Position numbers and translations under genes: made by a program. Below are positions 33,875 through 45,347 of a stretch of DNA of 64,000 nucleotides, in pieces. Every line of letters begins with the position of its first letter. Within the stretch, counting starts at the first letter, position 1. The notes under the pieces are model-generated. The model had not been told where the DNA came from, ran no database searches, and saw only the letters and a list, made by a program, of their open reading frames with translations. Location: assembly GCA_027422505.1 (NCBI GenBank), contig JAPQWV010000354.1, positions 496,001 to 560,000 on the forward strand, in the 5' to 3' direction. Source of the DNA: Craterostigma plantagineum (lineage: Eukaryota; Streptophyta; Magnoliopsida; Lamiales; Linderniaceae).

Positions 33875-36800
33875 AGAAAGCTGATAAAACTAGATATATC
33901 TGGAGGCCAAAGCAGATTCCTAAGAATCAAGGTTCTAACACTGGCGCGCCTGCATTTATGAGATCACAGTCTGTGACAGATGATATATCATGTGTTAACA
34001 AGAGTCATTTTACCACTAACCCTTTAGGACCCAATCGAAGTTGGGCACCTCAGAAAAGAAATATTTATGCAGGTACAAAGAAGAAAATCCAGCAAAAAGA
34101 ACAAGTGGTACCTCGACAGTGGGTGTTCCCACCATATGACAGGTGATATCAGTAAGTTTGTGTCGGTGAAAGCCTATGATGGAGGATATGTCTCCTACGC
34201 CGACAACACTAAAGCTAAGATCATTGGGGTTGGAACTGTTGGTAACACTTTACATACTACTATAGATGACGTATGGTTAGTTAAGAATCTAGAACATAAT
34301 CTCATTAGCATTAGTCAATTATGTGATAAGGGTCATACGGTAACCTTTGAAAATGATAAGTGTATTGTTAAAACCAATGATAAGATACTGTTTAGTGCAT
34401 CTAGGGATAGGAATATTTATTGCATAACTCTTGATGATATCACTGACCAGAACGTCAAGTGCTTAGCAGTTACACAGGATAACACCTGGTTATGGCATAG
34501 ACGCTTAGGACATGCCAACATGAAATTACTGTCTCACATCACAAGAAATGCACTGGTGCGAGGTGTTCCTGACATAAAGTTTGTCAAGGACAAAACATGC
34601 AAGGAATGCCAAATGGGCAAGCAGACAAAGACATCGTTCAAGGCAAAGAATGTGATATCCACATCCAGACCTCTGGAATTACTGCATCTCGACCTTTTTG
34701 GTCCTGTCCAGACGATGTCTCTGCGAGGTAAAAGATATGCCTTTGTTATCGTTGATGATTATTCCAGGTATACTTGGGTGATATTTCTTGCACATAAAAA
34801 TGAGGCACTAGATAATTTTGCATCACTAGTTAAGAGACTTGAAAATGAAAAAGAAACAAACTTATGTAGGATACGCAGTGATAACGGACTGGAATTTGAT
34901 AGTAAGTCATTTGCATCATTCTGTGATCAGTACGGATATAGTCATAACTTCTCTGCCCCTATAACTCCTCAACAGAATGGCGTAGTTGAACGTAAAAATA
35001 GGGTATTACAGGAAATGGCTAGATCTATGTTACATGAGTATGATATTCCTAAACAGTTCTGGGCGGAAGCTGTTAGTACAGCTTGTTATGTGTCTAACCG
35101 TGTTTTCCTTAGGCCGATATTAAAGAAGACTTCTTATGAAATCTGGCATGGTAGAACTCCGAATATAAGTTACTTTCGAGTGTTTGGATGCAAATGTTTT
35201 ATCTTGAACGATAGAGATAAGAGGAAAATTTGACTCTAAGGTTGATGAAGGGATATTCCTTGGTTACAGTCTTCACTCTAAGGCATATCGGGTTTATAAT
35301 AAAAGGAAATTGACTGTTCAGGAGTCCATACATGTTACTTTTGATGAAATGCCTAACGCAGATGCTACTGATGAGGAAGGTATAGATTTGCCCTGTGCAG
35401 AATTACAGGATACTGAAGATGATAAGGATGATATTCCAGAAGACGAAAATGTAGAGACACTGGAACCGAAAGCCAATGAGCTACAACCTAGAAAATGGAA
35501 ACATGCTTCCAGTCATCCAACAGATCAAGTGATAGGAAATATCAGATCTGGAATCAAAACTCGAGCAACTGTACGAAATCAGGATACAGAGGAATCTCAT
35601 GATGTACTACTTTCAATGATGGAACCAAAAACAGTCCATGAAGCCTTGGATGATATATCCTGGGTCTCTGCCATGGAAGATGAGTTGGCTCAGTTCGAAA
35701 AGAGCCAAGTATGGACACTCGTGGAAAGACCAGATGAAAAGTCCATCATAGGAACCAAATGGGTTTTCCGCAACAAACTCGATGAACATGGTAATGTCAC
35801 AAGGAACAAAGCGAGGTTAGTTGCAAAAGGTTATTCCCAGGAGGAAAGTATTGATTTCGATGAAACCTTTGCTCCAGTAGCTAGATTAGAGTCCATACGT
35901 GTCTTACTTGCATATGCATGTTTTAAACGTTTTAAACTTTTTCAAATGGACGTAAAAAGTGCATTTTTAAATGGCTTTATAAATGAGGAGGTCTATGTAG
36001 AACAACCACCGGGCTTTGCTAGGGAAGATTTTCCAAATCATGTTTTTAAATTAAATAAAGCATTATATGGTTTAAAGCAGGCTCCTAGGGCATGGTATGA
36101 AAGGCTAAGCAAGTTCTTGATTGACATAGGATTTTCGACTGGAACTATTGATAACACACTGTTTATTAAGTATGAAGGAGATCACATGATACTGGTACAA
36201 ATATATGTTGATGATATCATATTTGGTAGTACTGATATCCTTCTTTGCGAGAAATTCTCTAAGTCTATGCAGAAGGAATTTGAGATGAGCTTAATGGGAG
36301 AGCTGAACTACTTCCTTGGGTTGCAAATAAAGCAACTTGACGGTGGAACCTTTGTATCCCAGACTAAGTACAGCAAGGAATTACTGATCAAATTCGGCAT
36401 GAACGATTCCAAAGCAATTTCCACTCCCATGCATCAGACCACCAAAATAGACAGTGACGAATCAGGTACACCAGTTGATCAAACGGAATATTGAGGTATG
36501 ATCGGTAGCCTTCTTTACTTAACTGCTAGTCGTCCTGATATCATGTTTGCTGTTGGTATGTGTTCGAGATATCAGTCTGACCCTAGGGAATCTCACTTGA
36601 CAGCAGTCAAGCGTATACTTAGATATGTCAAGGGTACTGTCAATTATGGTTTGTGGTACTCTCATACGGAACAATTCCCATTAATGGGATATTCCGATGC
36701 CGACTATGCCGGCTGTAGGGAAGATAGGAAAAGTACTAGTGGAACTTGCCAATTACTTGGAAATTCCCTGGTAACTTGGTCTAGTAGAAAGCAAAATGCT

Positions 36801-37166
36801 GTCGCCCTCTCCACAACCGAAGCTGAATGTATGGCCTTAGGAAATTGTTGTCAACAAGTTCTTTGGATGAAACAAACCCTTAGTGATTTTGGGTTAGATT
36901 ATGACAAGATTCCTATTATGTGTGATAGCACTAGCGCTATTAGTATTACTAAGAATCCCGTGCATCACTCTCGTACTAAGCATATTGAGGTTAAACATCA
37001 TTTCATACGAGACCATGTTCAGAAGGGGAATATCAGTGTGGAATTCGTAGGAACAAATGATCAGCTTGCTGATATCTTCACGAAACCCTTAATAGAGGCA
37101 AGATTCTGCGACATCCGTGATCGATTGGGAATTCTCGAGCTAAATGAGGTTAGTAAATCTGCCTGA
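33826..37166 (+). pseudogene. Sirevirus pol (protease, integrase, RT, RNase H), broken
   Basis: Pol domains in Copia order. Protease DSGCSHHMTG is at 34121-34150, GAG-pre-integrase WLWHRRLGHANM at 34487, and integrase catalytic residues lie in HLDLFGP, IRSDNGLEF and GVVERKN (34685-35000). RT has [13 protein letters not shown] (35760), [11 protein letters not shown] (35945) and the YVDDIIFG box (36207). RNase H has YSDADYAGC (36691) and STTEAECMAL. Breaks are a frameshift near 34105, a frameshift near 35225, and a TGA at 36492-36494 just before the conserved GMIGSLLYL. Active-site residues are otherwise present. Confidence 0.93.
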
Positions 37167-37496
37167 TTCTATTATTTACTCTAGGTTATTCTATTTTAGA
37201 TAGAGATTCATAGTTATCATATCTTAAGATATCCAGCCCCTAGAATATTTCCGTGGATCTTATAGATCTTTCCCTAAGTATGATTCTCGTATTTTAGGAA
37301 GAAATTCGTAGATAGACATTCCTTCAGCCATCCAGTTCATTTTAGGAATATCCGATCTCCTGGATCTGTTCTTGAATGTGATCAGGTTATTTTAGGAAGG
37401 AATTCGTAGATATCATCTCAGCCATTCAGTTATTTTAGGGAACCCAATTATTTAAACTATATTCCTTTCAGCCCAGTCAAATCCCTTCCATAATTA
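37167..37496 (+). repeat. Repeated leader between pol and the env-like ORF
   Basis: A unit of about 100 bp containing ATTTTAGGAAGAAATTCGTA and TCAGCCATCCAGTT occurs about three times (37190-37460) with decay. No coding is seen. Confidence 0.6.
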
Positions 37497-38943
37497 TGAG
37501 ATCCTGTCAAATCAGCCTCGCCTTCTGCTCGTAAAACTCGTTCCAAAGCCAAATCTTCCGAAAAGATCTCAAGTCCTTCCAAGACCGCCAAGAAGAAGAA
37601 GAAGACCAAGAAATCCAAGACACCCGAACCCGAAAAACCTGCCTCAAGCTCCGAAATTCCTGAAGAAGTTCCTGAGGATACCCAGGAATCGCCCTCGCGA
37701 TCCCCAACTCCAATCGAAACCCAGAAATCACCTTCACCTCCACCAAAGTCTCCTGAAAAAACAGCCCTCACCACTTGATAAGACCTCGCCACCTCAGCCA
37801 TCAAGTTCAAAATCCTTTGCCATCCCGCCTATCGATCCGACCAAACCTAGTGAGATCCCAGTTGAACTGCTTTTTCTGGAAGAAAGTAACCGCACCACCT
37901 ACAAAAGCTTCATCAAAAGAGATATCGCTCGTGGTCGCGGAGTTGCCTTCGACAAACTGCCCCCTGGGAACGTAATCACCTGGCTTAAAGAGTTTGGATG
38001 AGAGCATTTCCTGAGCCTCAACACACCCCACTTCCCTGAAGTAGTCAAACTGTTCTATGCTAATCTCGACTACGACGAGTTCGAAGGGCATGTTAACATC
38101 CGTTCCTATGTTCTCGGCCATAAGATCGAGTGGACCACTCAAAAGATGAATGCTATGCTGGGAGTTGCTGATGAGGGACTTCGGCACTATGATATGAATG
38201 ACTGGTGCCACGCCGATGAGTTTGATCTCGATAATGTCTTTCATACACTCTGGAATACCCGCACGAAACCTCGATTCTCTGACGGTGAAGCACTGAACCA
38301 ACTCCCTATCGACTACTTCTTCCTGCACAAGCTTCTCAACATGACTCTCTGGAGTGCTAAAATTGGTAGCGGCGGCCACTCGACGACGATGAACTTCATG
38401 AGCACCTTTGCGGTCTACATGGTATCCCAGAACATCAAGTTCAACCTCGGATATGTCATCATGAAGCACATGATCCAGGCCTACGAAAGCAGAGACAAAG
38501 CGCTGCCTTATGGCATGCTACTCACTCACTTACTTGAGTGCGAAGGCATTGTGTTGCCGCCTGGTTGGGAAGGCAAATCCGTCCACATAGTGGACCAAGT
38601 GACCTTGAAGCGCATGGGAATTCACTATACAAAAGGCCAAGGTTGGTTCAAGGCCAAGGAAGTCAGGTCAGTGGATAGCGCCCAGAAGCGAGCTGCTGCG
38701 AAGGGAAAGGCAAAAGTGAAAAGCGACGATGATGAGGATTACGAAGATGAGCTCAGCGTCGGGAAGACAGGAATTGCCGTGTTGCGCCGTGATATCTCCG
38801 ATATCAAAGCTGACAATCAGAAGCGATTCCGCAAGATCAAAGAACAGTATACCGAAATGTCGCTGAAACTCTCCAAGCTCACCAAGCTCGTCAAGCAATC
38901 CCTTCCAAAACCCGCTGTTTCCGACTCCTCTTCAAGCCAGTAG
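37497..38943 (+). pseudogene. Sirevirus env-like third ORF, broken
   Basis: The N-terminal part (about 37500-37777) is basic, Ser/Pro/Lys-rich (SKTAKKKKKTKKSK) and ends in a stop. The remainder continues in another frame (about 37775 on), is cut by a TGA at 37999-38001, and then runs open from 38146 to 38943 (265 codons). The long part has a conserved globular region and a C-terminal coiled coil (RRDISDIKADNQKRFRKIKE). Such ORFs downstream of pol are called env-like in Sireviruses. No signal peptide or convincing membrane segment is seen, so a true envelope role is unproven. Confidence 0.8.
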
Positions 38944-39036
38944 GCTGCCTCTCTAGTTCCATTCTGCTCTTAGTTGCCCCTAGGATATTCCAGTATCGCT
39001 CAGTTTTTAGGTTTACCTCCCGCCTTTTTGATAATG

Positions 39037-39633
39037 AAGGGGGAGTAGTAAGGTAAGTTTAGGCGTTTAGCGTCTAAGTGTTTTAGTGGTAAGTGATGTA
39101 TAAGGGAGGCTCGTTGAACCCTAATATAATATTTTGCTGCTATTATGATATATCTTCAATACTTAACATTTTCTTTGCTCTGATCTTCGGATATATCATA
39201 TGCTGATCTCATACTCAGATGCTTAACTGTGCGATTTGACTTGCGTGAAATTTCTTGATAAGTGCTAAGTGCCTGCTGCGATGATTACATGATACTTGAA
39301 CCATGCTTGGAAAATGCGCACTTAGACAGGGGGAGCACACTCACGGGTAATTTCAAAATTCTTGTACTTAAGATATAACATAGAAATTAATAGGAAATAT
39401 CCGCATTTAGACAGGTGGAGCAAAATTAGTTCAAAGATATATCTTAGCATGTCTTAGAGATAACTGCACATAGGCAGGGGGAGCAAATGGGTATCACATG
39501 TGATTAGGAAATATCGTATGCTCTGCTCTGTGATTATGGAACACTTAGACATATGCGCTAGGACTTGCATAATCGAATATGCTTACTTGCTTCCGTGCTG
39601 CATCAATTACATATCATCATCAAAAAGGGGGAG
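39037..39633 (+). repeat. Multiple polypurine tracts before the 3' LTR
   Basis: AAGGGGGAG (39037-39045), CAGGGGGAG (39327-39335), CAGGTGGAG (39412-39420), CAGGGGGAG (39475-39483) and the terminal AAAAAGGGGGAG (39622-39633). Clusters of such tracts are a Sirevirus hallmark. The last primes plus-strand synthesis. Confidence 0.85.
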
Positions 39634-39635
39634 AA

Positions 39636-41342
39636 TGTTGACCTTTTTGGTCCATACATATTAGAGAGTTTTGATGAACAATGTAATTGTAATGACATTA
39701 GGTCTATAAAATAAGCAATTCGATTTGGGAAAAATAAAATGTCTAAATTCATGATAATGTTCAACCATGCATTGCAAATGAGATGAAAATTGTTAAAGTG
39801 TTGAATATTTGAATTGCGTGTGATTTTGTGATGAAGTGATGGAACTATGTGATCACATGTTATAGACAGTCCATGAGATAGGATATATCGTTCTGTGCTA
39901 TATATGGAAATAATGCATGAGATATCCTACTGAGCTATATATGGAAAATATGCTGTTTATATATGGAAAGTGATATATCCGTTGATACCAGTTTATTCCT
40001 GGACGAAAATCATATGCACGATCCTTGCTTGCCTTGCACTGAATTAAATGCGAAATATTAAATTGATATCTTTCCTTGTGCTGATTGGATTATTATATTT
40101 AGGAAAGATTTGATTTTATTGACCTTATGGATAAGATGCCATTATATGATATGTGCTATAAACGGATGTGATCTCTGAAATAAGGAAAGTTGTGCCATGA
40201 TGTGATAAATCGATTTATGTAAGCTCTGATCTGATTCTTGTGCTAAACATGGTAAATATATTGATTAAATGCTATGAGCTGTACATGGAAAACGTGTTGA
40301 TGAATTGCTATCTTGCATGCCATACTTGGAAAGTAATCTAAAGTAACTTGTTACTAGGAACTGATAGCAGGGAATCACTTATGGAAAATTTCGATATGGA
40401 AAATATATGCGAAATGGTTGAAATTGCTTGAGTACGAAAATTGAGCTTTATATGGAATATAATCATGCTTTAGTGTGCTATATGACCGTTGTGACGATTT
40501 ATTAGAAGCATGATTTATATGGTATGATTGACTTGAAAGCTACATGGAAACTATGCTTGATTTGGTGATTATTGTTTGATATGACTTTCCATGTGAAGTG
40601 CGATTTGAAAAGGACTATATATAAGCTGCACTTGAGATTTTCGATAGACACAGAACTTGCGAATCTAAGCCTACGAGAGATTTTTGAGCAGAGAGACACT
40701 AAGATATTCCTGAGCCATTCACTTGCGATAGCTTTCTGCCTTACTGAGCGTTAACTTGCCTATCCATCACTGAGCGAGTGATTTATCCGATATTCCATCA
40801 TCCCCTGCCATATATTCAGTCTTCGGGCGTGTTGTCTTCGGACGTGAGCAATACCAAGGAGGCAAGGTCGATGCTTACGCACACGTGAAGGGAAGGACAA
40901 GTCCGGGGGCCCTTCGGTAGCGAGCTGTGTCTGTCGGGATAAAGGAGATTCCGAAGAACGAAACTCGGCGTGTGGTAACCTAGTAGTGTCTAGTGTTCGA
41001 CTTGTTTCGGTTGTGTATTGGGCTGACCAATCAGTTTTGTATCCAGCTACGGTGCATTATAGTGATTGGTTAAACTCTTGGGAAGAAAATCCCAAGGAGA
41101 GGAGTAAACCCCAGTTGGGGATATAACCTCTATAAAAATCCTGTCTCGCATTTACTTTTCAGTTATTTCTTTATCGCTGTGAGACAGACCCGACGCACAT
41201 CCGACGTTACTAGGATATATCAAGCATACTAGTTACAAACATCAGTAAGTATATCTAAGTCACCACACTAAGGTTTTGAAGAAGAAGCATAAAATTTTAT
41301 TAGCCTAATTCACCCCCCCTCTTAGGCACTTTTATATCTTCA
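39636..41342 (+). repeat. 3' LTR of the Sirevirus
   Basis: 1707 bp, nearly identical to 30550-32237. The small identical open frame in both LTRs (31468-31650 and 40572-40754) is chance. Confidence 0.95.
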
Positions 41343-41766
41343 TTTAATTTAATGAGTCATGTGATATGTGAAATAGTATGTTCATGGACCATATTTGATT
41401 TTTATATAAGGAATTGGTTTTTCGAGGAATGATTTTAGATGATTTGATTTTGTCAAAGATTTTCGAAATCGATTTTGGAACTAATTTTCGAATGGATTTT
41501 CGAAATATGATTTTCGATATAAAGATTTTCGAAACCTAAAATTTTCGAACTCAATTTTTTTGAAACCTTAATTTTTCTAAACTAAAACTCACAACTTGGA
41601 TTTTACCAGAAATTTCTATTTTTCACTCACAATTTGAATTCTTTCTTTAAATAAGCTAACACAATTCCCAAATTGTCCTATTACACTGCAAATTATATTA
41701 TAAATCCCGCATTAATTTTTTTACGGGTATTACATCCTCCCTCTTAAAAGAATTTCGTCCTCGAAA

Positions 41767-44700
41767 TTATGTCGATTGGAATAATTCGGAGTAACGACTT
41801 ATCATATCATCTTCTCGCTCCCAAGTGGATTCTTCAACCGATTGGTTTCGCCACAATACTTTAACTAACGGAATATTTTTATTCCGAAGTCGCTTCACTT
41901 CTTGCATGAGAATTTCCACCGGCCTTTCCTCGTAGCTCAAGTCTGGTTTAAGTTGCTGATGGAGAAACTCACTTTCCAGCACATGGCTTGGGTCTGCGAC
42001 GTATTTTCGTAATGTCTTTATGTGGAAGATATCGTGGACTTGTGATAATGAAGCCGGCAGTTTCCAACTGATATGCGACTTTACCGACTCTTTTGAGTAT
42101 TCTGAAAGGAACAATGTACCTCGGACTGAGTTTGCCTTTCCGTCCGAATCCTTTCACGCCTTTCATTGGAGATATTTTTAAGAACACCCAATCGTCTTCC
42201 GCAAATTCTAAAGGCCTTCGTCTTTGATCAGCGTACCTTTTCTGTCGCTCTGGGCCGTTTGCATTCGTTCACGAATCTTCGTTATGACTTCCATCGTTTC
42301 ACGTACCATGTCGGGTCCTAATAATGCTCGTTTACCGATTTCGTCACAATGTATCGGGGATCGGCATTTACGCCCGTATAAGGCTTCGTACGGGGCCATC
42401 CCAATAGTAGCATTGTAGCTATTATTAGAAGAAAATTCGATCAATGGAAGATATTTATTCCAATTTCCTTTGAAGTCAAGAATGCACGCTTGCAACATAT
42501 CTTCAAGGGTCTGTATGGTTCGTTCTGACTGCCCATCAGTCTGGGGATGGTAAGCTGTGCTAATCGAAAGCTTAGTCCCCATCGCCTTCTGCAGACTCAT
42601 CCAGAACTTGGATAGAAACCTCGAATCTCGATCTGAGACAATTGAGGATGGAATCCCATGGAGTCGAACAATCTCTTGAACATATAGTTCATCGTACTGC
42701 TCCAGGGTGAAGGCGAACTAATAGGCAGGAAATGAGCAGCTATGGTTAAACGATCAACATAGCCCAAATGGCGTCGTGGCCTTTTACAGTTTTTGGTAAG
42801 CCGGCGACGAAGTCCATCATATTGTGATCCCATTTCCACTCAGGAATTGGTAGGGGTTGTAACGTTCCTGCCGGCCGTTGATGTTCTGCCATTATTTATT
42901 AACAGGTTAGACATTGGCTAACAGATGTTGCAATGTCCTTTTCCATTCCCGACCACCAATATGTTGTTCTTAAATCTCGGTACATCTTTGTAGTACCTGG
43001 GTGCATCGAGTACATTGTGGCATGTGCCTCCGTCATTATAGTCCGATGAAGTTCTTTGTTGTCGGGTACGTATATACGATTCTTATATTGTAAACTCCAA
43101 TCTCGTATTTTAAAGTCAGACAGTGTTTCTTCCTTTAGTTTGCTTTTCATTTTTAAGTAAAACTCATCTTCTTCTTGAGTCTTTTTGATTTGATATAACA
43201 GCGTGGGCTGAAGAGTCAACGTTGCCATTCTTGCCTCTATTTCACCGACATTGATTACTTCCACTTCAAGCCGATGAAGTTCTGCGCTTATAGATTTTTG
43301 GCTCAATGCATCAGCGACTACGTTTGCTTTGCCTGGATGATAATTGATTGTGCAGTCATAGTCATTAACGAGCTCTAGCCAACGTCGTTGCCGCATATTC
43401 AACTCCTTTTGGGTGAAGAAGTATTTCAGGCTCTTGTGATTCGTATAGATATCGCATCTTTCTCCGTAGAGGTAGTGCCGCCAGATTTTTAAAGCGAGTA
43501 CTACTGCTGCGAGTTCCAGATCATGTGTGGGATAACTCTTCTCGTATTCCTTCAGTTGTCGAGAAGCATAGGCAATAACCTTTCCATTCTGCATCAACAC
43601 ACATCCCAAGCCATTTTTCGAGGCATCGGTATATAGAGAGAATCCTCCAGTTCCCGATATATCGTCAAAACTGGAGCCGTAGTGAGTAACTCTTGGAAAC
43701 TTCGTTCACATGACTCCATCCATTTAAATGGACCATTTTTCCTTGTCAAATTTGTTAAGGTCCAAGCAATGCTAGAGAAGTCCGCAATAAATTTATGGTA
43801 ATACCCGTCGAGTCCTAAGAAGCTTCGAACCTCCGTAGGAGTGTTGGTCATTGCCATTTATTTATCGCTTCAATTTTACTGGGGTCCATAGAAATTCCAC
43901 TTCCAGAAATGATGTGTCCCAGAAAAGCCACTTGTTCGAGCCAAAATTCGCACTTCTTGAATTTTGCGAATAATTGTTTTCTCATAAAATTCCTAAGACC
44001 GTGCGCAGATGGATTTCATGGTCTTCCCTTGTTTTAGAATAGACGAGAATATTGTCGATGAAGACGATAACGAAGCGGTCGAAAAAATCCTTGAATGCCC
44101 GGTTCATCATCCATGAAAGCGGCCGGCGCGTTGGTCAACCCGAAAGGCATAACCAAGAACTCGTAGTGACCATACCTCGTGTTGAATGCCGTTTTCGGAA
44201 TATCCACTTCTCGGACCTTTAACTGATGATATCCCGAGCGGAGATCAATCTTAGAGAACATTGTCGCCCCTTGTAACTGATCAAATAAATCGTCGATTCT
44301 TGGCAATGGATATTTGTTCTTGATGGTTATCTTGTTTAGTTCGCGATAATCGATGCATAACCTCATCGACCGATCCTTTTTGTGCACAAACAACACCGGT
44401 GCTCCCCAGGGTGAGAAACTGGGCTGAATGAACCCTTTTTTAGCAATTCATCCAACTGCTCTTTTAATTCTCGCAACTCTCTTGGAGCTAGACGGTAAGG
44501 GGTTTTGGAAATAGGAGCTGCTCCTGGTACTAGGTCAATCATAAATTGAATTTCCCGATCAGGAGGTAACCCCGGAAGGTCGTCGGGAAATGCGTCAGCA
44601 AATTCGTTTACTATAGACACATCTTTTAAATCTGGTTGGCGCAATTCATCCGCCTTCACCGCGTAAACAATGAAAGACTCACAGCCCGATCTTAGGAGTC

Positions 44701-45073
44701 GTTTAGCCTTCAGAGCAGAAATTTGGAAGCTTTTGGTTCGGCCGATTTCACCCGAAAAAGTAAACAATCCTCCTTCGGGTAATTGAAATTTAATGACTTT
44801 CCTTTGACAATCGATTATGCCTCCATATTTTGATAGCCAATTCATCCCGAAAATAATATCGTAATCGTTCATCGGAATTACGATTAGATCGACGCTTAGG
44901 TCTCTACTCTCAATAACTACGGGACATCTCTCCAACACTTGATTGGCTCGCGTTGGATCGCCATGCGGTAGAGTTACTACGTAATCATACTTTGATAAAG
45001 TAGGAGATATTCCCACCTTCGCCACATATTTAGCCGACACAAAGGAATGCGTGGCTCCGGAATCCATTAACAC
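41767..45073 (-). pseudogene. Tekay pol (PR-RT-RNaseH-INT-chromodomain), broken
   Basis: Minus strand, 5' to 3'. The aspartic protease is LMDSGATHSFVSAKY (45070 down). RT has [20 protein letters not shown] (44360) and [15 protein letters not shown], with the YxDD box in a shifted frame near 44060. RNase H runs from 43609 with [12 protein letters not shown], the integrase zinc arm [11 protein letters not shown]...CLTC ends at 42899, and the integrase core includes [15 protein letters not shown] (42560). A C-terminal segment VKVLWRNQSVEESTWE (about 41800-41870) is chromodomain-like. At least six frameshifts or stops separate these pieces, so it is inactive. Confidence 0.92.
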
Positions 45074-45347
45074 AAAAGTGGGTATTATTAAAAATATTTA
45101 ACGTACCCGTCACCACCTCTGGGTTCGCTTCCACCTCTTCATTTGTCAAAGTGAACACTCCGGCCGGAACTGCTGGGTTCGCTTCCACCTCCTCAGTCAT
45201 CAAAGTGAACACTCGAGTTGGGACTGGTGGTGGTCGTACCGCTGCTTGAGTTTGGTTCTGGGTGCACTCCTGACAAGTTCTAGCAAAATGTCCCGACTTC
45301 CCACATCGAAAGCATTGAATATTGCTTGAATCCCACTCCGAAGCAGA

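Larger units (their letters stand above)
30550..41342 (+). mobile_element. Complete Sirevirus (Copia) with env-like ORF
   Basis: LTRs 30550-32237 and 39636-41342, both TGTTGACC..CTTCA. TSD TTTAA at 30545-30549 and 41343-41347. PBS at 32240-32251. Gag, protease-integrase-RT-RNaseH, then an env-like ORF after pol, then repeated purine tracts. This order and the third ORF define the Sirevirus genus. By eye the LTRs differ by about 20 substitutions plus a 17-bp indel (present at about 40178-40194 only), so the insertion is fairly recent, yet gag-pol and the env-like frame are both broken. Confidence 0.95.
27815..41734 (-). repeat. 3' LTR of the Tekay element (with nested insertions)
   Basis: Starts TATAACGACCCTCACTTTCT and ends ACGGGTATTACA on the plus strand. 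It is made of 27815-30549 and 41348-41734, about 3.1 kb, interrupted by the Sirevirus, and it also carries a hAT MITE. Internal direct repeats GGTCACTCACGTTAGGTCGC and GGTTACTCACGTTAGG lie at 28325-28490. Confidence 0.85.

Noticed and set aside
38146..38943. The env-like frame as a free-standing host gene
   Set aside because: It lies between pol and the 3' LTR of a complete Sirevirus and upstream in-frame coding sequence exists.
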